64,000 nucleotides of DNA from Oegoconia quadripuncta (Eukaryota; Arthropoda; Insecta; Lepidoptera; Autostichidae). This document shows positions 53,001 through 57,125 of this stretch, one piece after another; position 1 is the first letter of the stretch, and every line of letters begins with the position of its first letter. The translations under genes and the position numbers were made by a program. The stretch is from positions 17,667,771 through 17,731,770 of the forward strand of contig OX438743.1 in assembly GCA_949316235.1 (NCBI GenBank). Direction: 5' to 3'. The notes beneath the pieces are model-generated. The model had not been told where the DNA came from. It saw nothing but the letters and a program-made list of their open reading frames with translations, and did not search any database.

Positions 53001-53484
53001 TACTATATAATTTTACAAGTCTCCGCAACAAAAATTCAATTCCTGCACTTTTATTGTATTTGTATTTTTTAAAGCTAGTATGCTAGTGTGTTTGTCTTGT
53101 GTAAATTGAAGTACTTTTGAGGTTTTAAACCACAAAGTAAAATAAACTACTAAAAACAGTACAATTTTCACACGCCGACGGGAAGTACGTACAAAAAAAA
53201 CTGATACACAATTTCTGAGTTTAATAAAATGTAAGTACCAAGTAGCACTATGCGTAGTTACAGATTTAAAAGTAGTTAAATTCTCACTATATATCAAAGC
53301 CTTTTATCACATCTGATGCTAGAAGAATTTTATTTATTTATTTTAACATTTTTAGAATCCTAAAGAAAAACATATAACTCACCTGCCGTGGTGTGACACT
53401 ACTGATCGGTAACTTATCCCAACCCACTACACTAAAAAATCTTCTCCCGACCACATTTTTCACCGCACCAGAACTGAGATACAT
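10963..53484 (-). CDS. P5CS: Delta-1-pyrroline-5-carboxylate synthase, whole gene (10 coding exons)
   Basis: Bifunctional enzyme of proline, ornithine and arginine synthesis, expected in mitochondria. The N-terminal glutamate 5-kinase phosphorylates glutamate with ATP. The C-terminal gamma-glutamyl phosphate reductase reduces the product with NADPH to glutamate semialdehyde/P5C. Ten exons join in one frame (102, 177, 144, 108, 171, 189, 193, 1005, 138, 122 nt), giving 782 residues, close to the animal family length. Seen: basic presequence at about 1-34; VKLGS (67-71), SSGAVAFG (108-115), NTNDAV (211-216), DNDSL (240-244), SDVDG (261-265) and GTGGM (299-303) of the kinase; [17 protein letters not shown] (462-478) and the catalytic-cysteine motif [10 protein letters not shown] (Cys about 605) of the reductase. 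Every intron is GT-AG and phases match at all nine junctions. The gene spans 42.5 kb because introns are full of repeats. The identification is firm from motif order and full-length collinearity with known P5CS; the first exon is the least conserved part. Confidence 0.97.
11175..11312 (-). CDS. P5CS: P5CS exon 9: reductase [17 protein letters not shown] segment
   Basis: Completes codon 697 through most of codon 743, with [20 protein letters not shown] and [17 protein letters not shown], the strongly conserved C-terminal signature of GPR and P5CS. Acceptor ttacag, donor gtaaga. Phase 1 at both ends. Confidence 0.97.
11313..12374. other. P5CS intron 8
   Basis: Donor gtgagt, acceptor ttacag. 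It contains a dead LINE fragment (listed separately). The rest (11730-12370) is AT-rich with no recognised feature. Confidence 0.7.
11414..11725 (+). pseudogene. RTE-like LINE C-terminal remnant
   Basis: The frame at 11414 reads [20 protein letters not shown], close to the IRNxxIRGSLKVxxxxEKLRSN motif of insect RTE-like LINEs. After frame breaks come a KKKGWM-like block and a spaced atgtgagataaggct tail. It lies antisense to P5CS inside intron 8. Confidence 0.75.
12375..13379 (-). CDS. P5CS: P5CS exon 8: most of gamma-glutamyl phosphate reductase domain
   Basis: The large 1005-nt exon encodes residues 362-696 (first and last codons split). It holds [17 protein letters not shown], the cofactor region [53 protein letters not shown], the catalytic Cys in [13 protein letters not shown], and [13 protein letters not shown]. 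Acceptor ttccag at 13380-13381, donor gtgagt. The conserved frame extends upstream of residue 372 to the acceptor, with no initiator Met there. Confidence 0.97.
13433..13498 (+). mobile_element. Diverged SINE family A head
   Basis: Matches only the tRNA-like head (cctccgccttgattcaatat ... gggttcgaacc). It is old and truncated. Confidence 0.5.
14069..14393 (+). mobile_element. SINE family A copy, full length
   Basis: Complete copy with B box ggttcgatccctagcgggg and tail gttgtgcataaaaa. It sits 43 nt from the exon 7 end, on the opposite strand to P5CS. Confidence 0.88.
14436..14628 (-). CDS. P5CS: P5CS exon 7: end of kinase domain (GTGGM)
   Basis: Residues 298-361 plus the first base of codon 362. 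It opens with [16 protein letters not shown], the nucleotide-binding GTGGM with its conserved Lys, then VSVVICNG and GRKVGTFF. Acceptor cttag; donor gtaaga. Phase 0 in, phase 1 out. Confidence 0.96.
14728..15085. mobile_element. MITE with long inverted termini
   Basis: The left end gcatattaggtaagtgaaat and its complement near 15030 bracket about 350 bp. The right end carries ccttacggtaaaaaaacgc. Single-ended fragments occur at 5635, 25140-25225 and 28228-28300. Confidence 0.6.
15694..15930 (-). mobile_element. SINE family B copy
   Basis: Reverse copy of the family whose head reads gaccgattggtgtagtggat with B box gggttcgaatccc, followed by a body ending in ttatt-type repeats. The head here is mutated. 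Confidence 0.75.
16430..16912. mobile_element. DNA transposon remnant with about 26-bp terminal inverted repeats
   Basis: ggtctaacaaaattaacccg at the left end is matched by its complement at the right end, and both are flanked by tata. The 430-bp interior has a GC-rich stretch with no recognised protein. It is probably a non-autonomous derivative. Confidence 0.65.
16961..17172 (+). mobile_element. SINE family B copy, diverged
   Basis: Forward copy with head gactgattagtgtagtgaat, a mutated B box, the body tttatataaatatttat, and a tttattta tail. Confidence 0.7.
17405..17760 (+). repeat. Interspersed lepidopteran-type repeat
   Basis: Begins aaaaaggggtgttataagtc with a tgtctgtc-rich tract, then cggctgaaccgattcgaa and gatgaaatttggcat. 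It resembles repeats common in moth genomes. Class uncertain; no clear termini. Confidence 0.5.
18114..18302 (-). CDS. P5CS: P5CS exon 6: kinase DNDSL-SDVDG segment
   Basis: Residues 235-297, starting [17 protein letters not shown] and carrying [16 protein letters not shown]. It ends FGQKSK before gtaagt. The exon 5/6 boundary falls just before the conserved KDNDSL, the place where mammalian P5CS gains a two-residue splice insertion. Confidence 0.96.
18638..18974 (-). mobile_element. SINE family A copy, full length
   Basis: Reverse copy from the T run and atgtataacgggttgg to gccacggaggcggt, with both head boxes intact in complement. It is in the same orientation as P5CS transcription. Confidence 0.88.
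19285..19480. repeat. Palindrome cluster
   Basis: Starts with a perfect 16-bp-arm palindrome (atccaagcattttgta, 2-nt loop, its complement at 19303-19318). It continues with repeated cctacgcttaaaa and a near-palindrome around tcagaatatatattctggcg. No protein or known element. Confidence 0.7.
19681..19889 (+). mobile_element. Short non-autonomous Helitron
   Basis: Begins TC after an A and ends CTAG before a T, the Helitron rule. It contains (gttt)n and gatttggatgaaatttgg, with a GC-rich region near the 3' end. 209 bp. Related copies lie at 37032-37222 and 58964-59366. Confidence 0.8.
19918..20000 (+). mobile_element. SINE family A 3' fragment
   Basis: Matches the last 80 bp (gcttccaccttcggcctcat to tgttgtgcttaaa). 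It lies just beyond the Helitron. Confidence 0.7.
20531..20720 (+). mobile_element. 5S rRNA-derived SINE, truncated
   Basis: agttaagcaacg followed by ggatgggtagac resembles the internal promoter part of 5S rRNA. The copy ends in a gagaggaggct body block also found at 21040. Heavily diverged. Confidence 0.5.
20746..21118 (+). mobile_element. 5S rRNA-derived SINE (SINE3-like)
   Basis: The head contains aaagttaagcaatgtctgg, cggtcag and ggatgggtgac in the order and spacing of 5S rRNA, including the box A/C pol III promoter region. It then runs into a body with gaccactagtttggtac and gagaggaggct. Body fragments without head occur at 42600-42680 and 43680-43740. It is a repeat, not a functional 5S gene: the 5' third of the rRNA does not match and the 3' stem is absent. 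Confidence 0.65.
21401..21555. mobile_element. Fold-back MITE, about 155 bp
   Basis: Arms of about 55 bp, cttatccataaaaatt ... tatgttttgtc on the left and gacaaaacatatttta ... aatttttatgaataag on the right, pair with few mismatches around a loop of about 45 nt. Confidence 0.75.
22073..22393. mobile_element. MITE copy 1 (tttattaatacgggc ends)
   Basis: Shares its full length with 59746-60076. Blocks such as gtgttgattaataaaccta and agactatcattcattcgccg are conserved. The left end is decayed relative to the other copy. Confidence 0.7.
22542..23045 (+). repeat. Three-unit 167-174 bp tandem array
   Basis: Units start at 22542, 22716 and 22883. Each holds gggaaggcc, ctggacgtcctgtggctgat and the LINE-like tail gtgcaataaagtgtatttg. 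It looks like a tandemly amplified LINE 3' end and stops 17 nt from the exon 5 donor. Confidence 0.8.
23063..23233 (-). CDS. P5CS: P5CS exon 5: kinase [14 protein letters not shown] segment
   Basis: Residues 178-234, including [17 protein letters not shown] and [14 protein letters not shown], which line the glutamate site in the family. It ends GKK before gtaata. The intron continues with two AATAAA hexamers within about 25 nt and then a 167-bp tandem array. Confidence 0.96.
23371..23710. mobile_element. TA-flanked MITE (Tc1/mariner-type target), copy 1
   Basis: Starts ttgggtctttatctatg after TA and ends aaggacctaa before TA. Its interior matches the element nested in the hAT at 45816-46212. 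The right subterminal part is shortened. Confidence 0.7.
24820..25030. mobile_element. Hairpin-ended repeat (cgacacgctcttggc)
   Basis: cgacacgctcttggc and a T-rich stretch at 24828-24860 are mirrored by an A-rich stretch and gccaagagcgtgtcg to 24901. The right side continues into ggccacgcacagtgtagggt, a block I associate with common moth MITEs. Confidence 0.55.
25447..26244 (+). repeat. Direct duplication of about 395 bp
   Basis: 25447-25843 and 25851-26244 run in parallel, sharing caaagggatct, gtcttatttctcttatttct, cgtatacttggcgtatacag and ttcactcgccgag with scattered differences. No coding potential recognised. Confidence 0.8.
26424..26515 (+). mobile_element. SINE family A internal fragment
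   Basis: Covers gctaccaccattttattt to the gagatgatag region only. Diverged. Confidence 0.6.
26520..26815. mobile_element. MITE (copy of 4483-4620) split by a SINE
   Basis: Left half agcatgacaggcgcgataaa to gagataatat and right half ttgacctgctcattc to gatgtcata match the intact copy at 4.5 kb. The intervening block is SINE family A. Confidence 0.7.
26570..26712 (-). mobile_element. Internally deleted SINE A fragment nested in a MITE
   Basis: Reverse copy with poly(T) end; gatgttaagtga jumps directly to ccggaacacaac, losing roughly 75 bp. It ends at agccaggcggg with no tRNA-like head. Confidence 0.75.
28321..28948. repeat. Large inverted repeat: two 230-bp arms, 168-nt spacer
   Basis: 28321-28550 and 28719-28948 are reverse complements over 230 bp with one mismatch (ttcctt versus tccctt) and no indels. 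Outer ends read atcccaccaaaaacattctg. Inner ends read gcgacagattgg / ccaatctgtcgc. Frames in the two arms encode the same unknown peptide and look like chance. No terminal duplication identified. Confidence 0.93.
28959..29005. repeat. Perfect 21-bp-arm hairpin
   Basis: tttgtagaaacgtgggcatat, a 5-nt loop tatat, and the exact complement. It lies 10 nt beyond the large inverted repeat and interrupts the OTU-like frame. Confidence 0.9.
29020..29144 (-). pseudogene. OTU-type cysteine protease fragment
   Basis: The minus-strand frame reads [19 protein letters not shown] then [10 protein letters not shown]-x-C-L-F-H-S-I with the following L-Y-G is the N-terminal catalytic motif of OTU deubiquitinases, with the nucleophile Cys in place. 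Only about 40 residues remain before the sequence runs into the hairpin at 28959-29005; the His part is absent. OTU domains occur in some transposon-encoded proteins (for example some Helitrons) and in viruses, so a mobile-element source is likely but not shown. Confidence 0.65.
30024..30606 (+). repeat. Tandem duplication with about 291-bp period
   Basis: Copy 1 starts at 30024 (taatcgtttgactatttctt) and copy 2 at 30315. Shared blocks include aagccagt, cagaagggg, cccagcagtggga and gtgtcccactacgctgga. Copy 2 has a small extra segment near 30497. Contains a LINE/SINE-type tail motif (gcccagcagtggg). Confidence 0.85.
30850..30878 (+). repeat. (GAGT)n microsatellite
   Basis: About seven gagt units. 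Confidence 0.9.
31385..31502 (+). mobile_element. Partial Helitron, 3' half
   Basis: gattaaaacataggatattt ... gagtagttctcgcgg ... gataaagtta ... aagctag matches the 3' half of the Helitron family. The end is mutated and the 5' end missing. Confidence 0.6.
31915..32248 (-). mobile_element. SINE family C copy
   Basis: Reverse copy. The complemented head at 32180-32248 has tggctcagtgg-like and ttcga box elements, then gtcggataaat, gatattttccttcatcg and gcgggttggggacttcacat. The same unit lies at 47883-48200 and, forward, at 52500-52735. Confidence 0.75.
32282..32520 (+). pseudogene. LINE C-terminal fragment with CCHC-like motif
   Basis: After a frameshift the frame reads [20 protein letters not shown] then RRIRHLG. 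This matches the C-x2-C-(x7-8)-H-x4-C pattern at the C-terminus of R1/Jockey-group LINE polymerases. The preceding frame holds [11 protein letters not shown]. Decayed and antisense to P5CS, ending about 150 nt from exon 4. Confidence 0.7.
32674..32781 (-). CDS. P5CS: P5CS exon 4: kinase [17 protein letters not shown] segment
   Basis: Residues 142-177, carrying the conserved ARAxAAxGQSxLMxxYxxMFxQY pattern of P5CS kinases and ending KIAQ before a gtgagt donor. Acceptor gtacag; phase 0 at both ends. Confidence 0.96.
33009..33152 (-). CDS. P5CS: P5CS exon 3: kinase SSGAVAFG segment
   Basis: Residues 94-141, with [16 protein letters not shown] followed by the conserved [10 protein letters not shown]. 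Acceptor tttcag. The donor reads GAG|gtcact, a weak GT site, but it is the position that keeps phase 0 and joins TRE to [17 protein letters not shown] of exon 4. Confidence 0.93.
33153..34923. other. P5CS intron 2
   Basis: Contains one SINE A copy (33458-33769) and a short caggtgagattgtggtcaaa LINE tail near 33809. The rest, 33850-34920, shows no recognised element. Confidence 0.7.
33458..33769 (+). mobile_element. SINE family A copy
   Basis: Head to tail copy with several changes (cctccatggcttaacgtaat) and an intact B box. Tail gttgtgcataaaaaa. Confidence 0.85.
34924..35100 (-). CDS. P5CS: P5CS exon 2: start of glutamate 5-kinase domain
   Basis: Residues 35-93. It begins with a variable linker ([16 protein letters not shown]) and continues into [16 protein letters not shown], the conserved kinase start containing the phosphate-binding VKLGS, then [11 protein letters not shown]. 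Acceptor tttcag and donor gtaata; phase 0 at both ends. Confidence 0.96.
36734..36801 (-). mobile_element. SINE family A 3' fragment
   Basis: Reverse fragment gtgcacaacgggttagcac to gacccggaaacc with a small internal deletion. Confidence 0.65.
37032..37222 (-). mobile_element. Short non-autonomous Helitron
   Basis: On the minus strand it starts TCCCAACTAATATTATAAAT after A and ends ggaaagCTAG before T, with a (gt)n tract. 191 bp, same family as 19681-19889. Confidence 0.75.
37407..37620 (+). mobile_element. SINE family B, second subfamily
   Basis: Head cctgtttagtgtagtggtta with B box gattcgaatcccgctagggg, then gatgaatac, atttattta and a tail with gtggaactagatggcgctg. A reverse copy lies at 61793-62065. 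Confidence 0.75.
38262..38418 (-). mobile_element. SINE family A 3' fragment with small internal repeat
   Basis: Reverse fragment after a long T run. The caaccc segment is duplicated and rearranged (ggttggtattcaaataccaaccc), forming a tiny palindrome. Confidence 0.75.
39528..39839 (-). repeat. 3' LTR of the Gypsy-type element
   Basis: Identical to the 5' LTR over all 312 bp by direct reading. A purine-rich stretch (caggagaagccg) precedes it on the minus strand and may serve as the polypurine tract. Confidence 0.92.
39820..40047 (-). pseudogene. Acidic/Pro-rich 3' frame of the LTR element
   Basis: 75-codon frame ([20 protein letters not shown]...) running into the 3' LTR. It may be the C-terminal tail of pol or simply open by chance; no domain recognised. 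Confidence 0.4.
40329..40605. repeat. Tandem repeat with a two-part 60-bp unit inside the LTR element
   Basis: Alternating 29-bp (gatttacgcacacgggcag...) and 31-bp (gatgatcgcacacgagccc...) subunits, each ending gaccggc, make a roughly 60-bp higher-order unit. About four to five units, the last ones degenerate. GC-rich against an AT-rich background. Confidence 0.85.
40655..40939 (-). pseudogene. Integrase C-terminal fragment of the LTR element
   Basis: 94-codon frame with [20 protein letters not shown] then YELRLV, the GPY/F-type module that follows the catalytic core in Gypsy integrases, then [20 protein letters not shown]. The catalytic core is absent upstream. Confidence 0.8.
40984..41127 (-). 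pseudogene. Reverse-transcriptase fragment of the LTR element
   Basis: The minus-strand frame carries INLRKCSF, then [16 protein letters not shown] and [13 protein letters not shown], the region after the RT active site in Gypsy elements. A TGA replaces the Gly codon normally found in the YLG motif. Confidence 0.8.
41166..41483 (-). pseudogene. gag N-terminal remnant of the LTR element
   Basis: 105-codon frame from ATG, beginning [11 protein letters not shown], with an Arg/Pro-rich start, a heptad-like [13 protein letters not shown] and a Ser/Ala-rich stretch. It ends soon after FKFLNP where the deletion begins. No zinc knuckle remains. Confidence 0.65.
41575..41602 (-). other. Probable primer-binding site
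   Basis: Directly inside the 5' LTR the minus strand reads atcagaagtgggataaagg. TCAGAAGTGGGAT is complementary to the 3' acceptor/T-arm end of a tRNA-Leu type as I remember it, offset by the terminal CA and CCA. The tRNA identity is inference. Confidence 0.5.
41603..41914 (-). repeat. 5' LTR of the Gypsy-type element
   Basis: 312 bp, minus-strand start ttttagcatgg and end aaagctaat. A TATATAA promoter motif lies about 45-50 nt into the LTR (complement near 41861-41869). Confidence 0.92.
42270..42365. mobile_element. DNA transposon end (tacagggcatccca)
   Basis: tacagggcatcccacgcctatgccacatgg ... matches the end at 58592-58680 for about 90 bp and is then cut off. Listed motif: cacatggagggaaagtacct. 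Confidence 0.7.
42385..42480 (+). mobile_element. LINE 3' tail fragment
   Basis: gtcgtgggaagtcgctggt ... ggcttatgttcagcagtgga is a tail sequence shared with 22500-22560 and 52085-52400. Confidence 0.55.
42590..42685 (+). mobile_element. 5S-SINE body fragment
   Basis: Shares ggccactagtttgacataaa and gtgtggtggatt with the body of the SINE at 20746-21118. No head present. Confidence 0.5.
42755..43510. repeat. Fold-back region of cataat motifs with a GC-rich core
   Basis: 42755-43015 is filled with plus-strand (gg)cataat variants every 15-25 nt. 43205-43510 is filled with the complementary attatg variants. Between them 43020-43205 holds two degenerate GC-rich units (gctcgcttccgccat and atgtcggggtgc occur twice). 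No coding signal. Confidence 0.75.
44339..44665 (+). pseudogene. LINE (Jockey-like) polymerase C-terminus and tail
   Basis: [25 protein letters not shown] continues, after a frame change, into a conserved [23 protein letters not shown] segment and the tail gaccacatcgtcactttcca, caggtgagattgtggtcaaa, then poly(A). Copies at 56821 and 51255. Clade assignment is from memory. Confidence 0.7.
45816..46212. mobile_element. TA-flanked MITE nested in the hAT, copy 2
   Basis: Ends ttgggtctttacctatgaaa and its near complement (to gacctaa), each next to TA. 397 bp, about 25-bp inverted ends. Interior matches 23371-23710. Confidence 0.8.
46267..46418. mobile_element. Fold-back MITE nested in the hAT
   Basis: 152 bp with roughly 54-bp arms from tggtgtcgattcgg to accagttttg, mirrored by aaactggttttag to ccgaatctacacca. 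A few mismatches. Second nested insertion in the same host element. Confidence 0.8.
46994..47527 (+). pseudogene. 178-codon frame broken only by two TGA codons; function unrecognised
   Basis: From ATG at 46994 to TAG at 47525-47527 one frame contains just two stops, TGA at 47147 and TGA at 47252, and no TAA or inner TAG, in a region where random frames hit a stop about every 15-20 codons. The region is less AT-rich than its surroundings. The product starts [12 protein letters not shown] and its last third is rich in beta-strand-like Val/Ile/Tyr with [13 protein letters not shown] do not recognise the family. Both TGAs could be mutated CGA codons, which suits a dead copy of a gene, a transposon or an integrated viral sequence. 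There is no poly(A) tract next to it. Confidence 0.55.
47883..48200 (-). mobile_element. SINE family C copy
   Basis: Reverse copy with complemented head gagcgtcggtggctcaatgg and cttcgatcccc, and body ctcacgatgttttccttcac and gcgggttggggacttcacat. A duplicated ctgatgacaatacatttat block lies on both sides (47577 and 47858). Confidence 0.8.
49235..49400 (-). repeat. Interspersed repeat fragment
   Basis: gctgcttttcagtgg and caaagtggctccaactcacc are shared with 5480-5720 and 6240-6365. The following gctaccttaattgtattacc block is shared with 13840 and 59685. Confidence 0.45.
49625..49853 (-). mobile_element. SINE family B copy, full length
   Basis: Reverse copy, highly similar to 62843-63090. Complemented B box gggattcgaacccgc and head ccactacaccaatcggtc. 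The head resembles a tRNA, but its acceptor stem does not pair. Confidence 0.85.
50497..50752 (+). repeat. Interspersed repeat family D copy
   Basis: Runs catcacgaccttcatcccaa, gggtgagcccatcgccgttg, tttttggtggaaagtccc, tacgacacccacggg. Parallel copies at 54540-54785 and 61420-61650. Probably part of a larger transposon. Confidence 0.6.
51255..52040 (+). mobile_element. Jockey-like LINE 3' end split by a second LINE
   Basis: 51290-51383 encodes the [17 protein letters not shown] part, and 51922-52040 resumes with the [14 protein letters not shown] equivalent and the tail. The intervening segment is another LINE with a near-match duplication aatcttat / aatcctac at its borders. Confidence 0.75.
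51385..51921 (+). mobile_element. Inserted LINE 3' end (RT C-terminus plus 3' UTR)
   Basis: Frame 51464-51685 reads [20 protein letters not shown] then [12 protein letters not shown], typical of LINE ORF2 C-termini. It is followed by cttgcgccgcttcttttccc and a aaataaatacttgaagtttg repeat tail. Confidence 0.7.
52140..52340 (-). mobile_element. LINE 3' UTR inserted in another LINE tail
   Basis: Reverse 3' UTR (caaaatcaaaaatgttttta, tcgtcatgacatacagttat, tctccccagagaa) interrupts the tail block ...cgcttccaactggtc / gaagtctatggtgggaggtc. The same UTR recurs at 56437-56625. Confidence 0.6.
52500..52735 (+). mobile_element. SINE family C copy, 5' truncated
   Basis: Forward copy from ggttcaatcctcaagcaggc through gaaggaaaacatcgtgagga to ctgcagtgggatgttaatga. 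Confidence 0.75.
52755..52945 (+). mobile_element. SINE family B copy, 5' truncated
   Basis: Lacks the A box. Starts near cagcgaaaccaaggttgcgg and ends gtccgaaatatttattt. Confidence 0.75.
53383..53484 (-). CDS. P5CS: P5CS exon 1: start codon and mitochondrial presequence
   Basis: Encodes residues 1-34, ending in frame at CAG followed by a gtgagt donor. The peptide has four Arg and two Lys, no Asp or Glu before residue 23, and an RRFF stretch at 14-17, as expected of an import presequence. This start was chosen because it is the only ATG upstream of exon 2 that I found opening a frame joined by a strong donor in the matching phase 0. An upstream ATG about 75 nt away opens only a five-codon frame. 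It lies 18.3 kb from exon 2, so a transcript read would be the best confirmation. Confidence 0.82.
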
Positions 53485-53640
53485 CGTATTTAAACACTTC
53501 AAATTACACCTTTAAATTAGTATATAAAATTACTATAAAACTGTCATATCAACACAACTATGTTGCCGGAGTAGTGCCGTCTGAATGTGACAGATAGCGG
53601 ACAATGGAGACTTAAATATTATAGCAGCTAAGTATTTCTC
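53485..53640 (-). promoter_or_regulatory. Probable P5CS 5' UTR and core promoter region
   Basis: This is the sequence immediately upstream of the chosen ATG. It has no convincing TATA box at a fixed distance and contains one short upstream frame of five codons. It is assigned by position only. Confidence 0.3.
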
Positions 53641-54025
53641 TTTGTTGTAAACAACTCCAATTATCTAATTTAATCTAAAATCCAATGCAATTACATTCTC
53701 TCATTTGTAGAGCCATTAAAATTCTAGTAATTAACAATACAAAGAAGCTGTATTAACTGAATAATAATAATAAATATTTTGGACACCAATTATATCAACT
53801 CATACTTCTTTATTTCCATAAGCATCATTGGAACACTTGGACACGTCAACATTGGTAAATGGGCCAACAGCTTACAATTGTATCTTGTAGACAAATTAAT
53901 GATGTATAATAAGAAATAGTAGATGCTGTAAAGGGGCATTATCGATTAACTTAAACTGGTCAGCTGCTGTAGAGATGCATTGTCAACTTACTTGTTAAAT
54001 GATTATAAACTAGTTAGCTGCTCTA

Positions 54026-54356
54026 AAAGGGCATCTAATTCCAAACTAAGCATAGCTTGTCCTATGGATATTCCTTCTTCGTCGTCGATGACAAAAACAT
54101 CAAATTCTTGAGAACCAGAAAGCGACCACCCTTATGGCCATTGTACTTCAACTTGGGCTGAACTATGTTGCGACTTTCAGTCTTGTAAGGATTTGTTTAC
54201 GTTTTTATTTTACGTATGGATAACGGATAGACATACCTACATAAAACTCCCAGGACTCCGAAATAAATGTTCGTCTTCATCACACAAAATTTTACCCCTA
54301 GCGGGATTTGATACCGCAAACGTTGGTTTCACGGGCAGTACACAAATCGGTCGTCA
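54026..54356 (-). mobile_element. SINE family B copy with insertion
   Basis: The 3' part at 54036-54070 and the 5' part at 54215-54356 are separated by about 140 bp of unrelated sequence including aaccagaaagcgaccaccct. Diverged. Confidence 0.6.
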
Positions 54357-54539
54357 ATGTGATGTAAAGAATGTCTGTAATTTATGGTTATTCGTTCTTC
54401 AAATGTTTATTTCTTTAAGTTACAATGGAAGAAAGGGATGAAAAAGAAACAATATACAGCAAAACATATTCACGGTAAGTGGTAATCAAATTGGTGATTG
54501 ATTGGAATGGACTTTGGCCCATACCCTCTCCCAACAATA

Positions 54540-54785
54540 CATAACGTCTCGACTTTTATTCCAAAGAGGTGGTTAGAGATATCCCAAGCCTGAGTGTTTG
54601 GGTGTTGCAAACATTAATAATGTTAATGCTTGAAACAACGTCTACGGTTCACCTAACGAAATATTCAGAAATGCACACGTGACGGAGGGTGAGCCCATCG
54701 CCATCAAAACGTGCAAATCTATAGATGTTTTTTGGTGGAAAGTTCCTTAGTCACCTTTTACGACACTCACGGGACGAGACGGATT
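54540..54785 (+). repeat. Interspersed repeat family D copy
   Basis: gatatcccaagcctgagtgt, cgtgacggagggtgagccca, tttttggtggaaagttcc; parallel to 50497-50752. Confidence 0.6.
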
Positions 54786-56085
54786 CTTTTTACATGCCAA
54801 AACCACACAGCATTATAGCATATTTCACACGAACCCCAAAGAATACTAACTTCACAGAGTGTTTTTCCAAATAGAAAACCTAATTGGAAAATTTAAACAA
54901 TAGGCAGTCAGAATAATAATTGAACATTGAACATAAAACTTTTATCGCAGTCCATTGCACTATCCGTTATAGATACGAGGTACGCTACTCGATCAAATTT
55001 CACAATATACAAGAACATACTCATATACAGGCATATTGCCATGACAGTAGACATGTGAACATGCAGCGAATTAGCGACTAGCCAATGAGCCTTGGTAATT
55101 CAATTTATACCCATGTATTTATGGTGAAGTATTAGAACATAGAGCATTTCTTCAAATAGGTACATTGAATGTGTTAACTCAATGCAAATGTATTATCTTT
55201 ATCCGTGGACGCTTTGTTGGCTAATGTACGATGCATACTGCAACAAATACTCCTGTAATATTTATAGCTGTTTGCTTTCCTTTAAATAAATAAAATTAAC
55301 AAAAAAAACATGCAAAATGCAACCCGTGGTCAGAAAAGTAGAACACGAACAAATGACAAATATCAGTCTATACAATATCTAGGTAGGTATAAAAAATAAA
55401 GGTGAAATAATTCCGTAGGCCGTGGGGCCGGTCGGTGGCCTCGATACTGTTCGTCATAGGTAGGCAATTTTTTTTTTGAACGATATAGGCACTTCTTTTA
55501 GTCAAAATCCATCACTTGTGATGCGTGATAGATTCTAAGTGATGCCTTAATTGATTTATTTTGATGTATTCTCTATTTAAGAAGAAATCTTAATTTATCC
55601 GATGAGGGCGCCACTGGACGGAATAAAACCCTCTTAATAATAGGTTAACGACATCTGAGGATTGGATTATTTTCAATTAAAAAAAACAATAATTATCAAA
55701 CCTAGTAACTATTTCAGTTCTTTATACAACTTTACAAAGAAATAGCTTAAGATCAAAAAAAAACTTTACAAAAAGGATAACTTGTTGTAGTTTGCTGTAC
55801 GTTATTCTGAATCATTTTCATCATCTTCAACTTCATCACTGGTTTATGCTACCAACGACACCCACGGGAAGAGAGTTGATCTCCAAATCTAGTGCAGCTG
55901 TTCACAAATTATGAAACGTAGATATTTATCAGCAATGAAAACTAACTAATAACACAGATAACGTTATCAAGATACGTTATTAAGTACCCATAATAAACTA
56001 ACCTTTTGATATGAAATATCTAAAGTAAATAATGGATTAACTATTGCAATAGGTAACGACCGTAGTGGTTCTGTTTCGGGTAGAC

Positions 56086-56270
56086 TGCGCTTGACCTAAA
56101 TCACACCTGATGGTAAGTAAAATTGCCGAAGATGAAACCCGCTCAACCCGAATCTATAACTTATTTGAGGGACTAACTATATCAAACGGCTGGAACTCAA
56201 CAATGCTGCTTGCCGGCAGATTTATGGGTGATGAAGATGGTGACAGCTGTGGCAGATATTTAGAAGTGCT
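56086..56270 (-). mobile_element. Old SINE family A copy
   Basis: Strongly diverged reverse match (cttgacctaaatcacacctg, tggaactcaacaatgctgct, gccggcagattta). Confidence 0.55.
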
Positions 56271-56436
56271 CAACAACTCTGGGTAGTAACTCGTATACAT
56301 GTACTCTACTGGGAATAGAAACTGTGACCTACATTTTATAAACATTTGATTACTACAAAATTGCAGAGCCTCGAACACCGTCCTAAAGTCGCCGATCTCT
56401 CAGTCTTTTATATAGGATGCATTTCGGTGAGTCAAA

Positions 56437-56625
56437 AATCAAAATCAAAAATGTTTTATTTCGTAAGTTATAAGAATAACATTTGAAATCGTCATGACAT
56501 ACAGTTATCGCTCATTCACTAGGCTGTCTCCCCAGAGAATAACGAGAAAGAAAGTCAGAGGTTGCTCTTTTTAAATAAGTCAAATACAAATACAATTTGG
56601 AATAATTGTTAAATTTATGATTCGA
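56437..56625 (-). mobile_element. LINE 3' UTR fragment
   Basis: Second copy of the UTR at 52140-52340, colinear over about 190 bp. Confidence 0.6.
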
Positions 56626-56820
56626 CAAAGAAAAATAAGAATAGAATATACTGGATATTGCCGAGCGGTTCATGTCCATTCTTATCATCCAGATAGTCAG
56701 AAATTTTATAATAGCCTTTGGCACATAGTTTCTGTTTAATGGTTGTTTTAAAGTTATTTAAAGGAAAATTTTGAATGTCTACCGGAACCTTATTATTAAA
56801 GCGTATACATTGTCCCTTGA

Positions 56821-57125
56821 ATGAGTGTGCGTTGGAATTCTCTAATTGATAATCTTATTCCACCGTCGCCTTTCCATCTACGGACTACTAGGCGTAGGGA
56901 GGGATTCTACCCGTATATAATTAATATACCGAACATTCGCAGTAAAAAATTCGACTCGTCATTCATAACACGAACAGCCAAGGCGTGGGAACCCCATTCC
57001 AGCGTCAGTCTTTCCCGAACCTTAAAAAGCAGAGTGAATAGGCATTTAGTGCCATGGCGTGCTTCATCTTTGACCACATCACTTTCCATCAGGTGAGATT
57101 ATGGTCAAAGGCGTTTCCAATTAAA
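56821..57125 (+). pseudogene. Jockey-like LINE polymerase C-terminus and tail
   Basis: Frame with [31 protein letters not shown] and RTAKAWEPHSSVSLSRT. Compared with 44339 it has a deletion after SLSRT, and the tail caggtgagattatggtcaaa follows. Confidence 0.7.

Larger units (their letters stand above)
35101..53382. other. P5CS intron 1 (18.3 kb)
   Basis: Bounded by a gtgagt donor at 53382 and a tttcag acceptor at 35101. It holds the elements listed below. Longer stretches where I recognise nothing are 35101-36720, 37630-38260, 38420-39520, 44670-45420 and 48210-49230. Confidence 0.75.
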
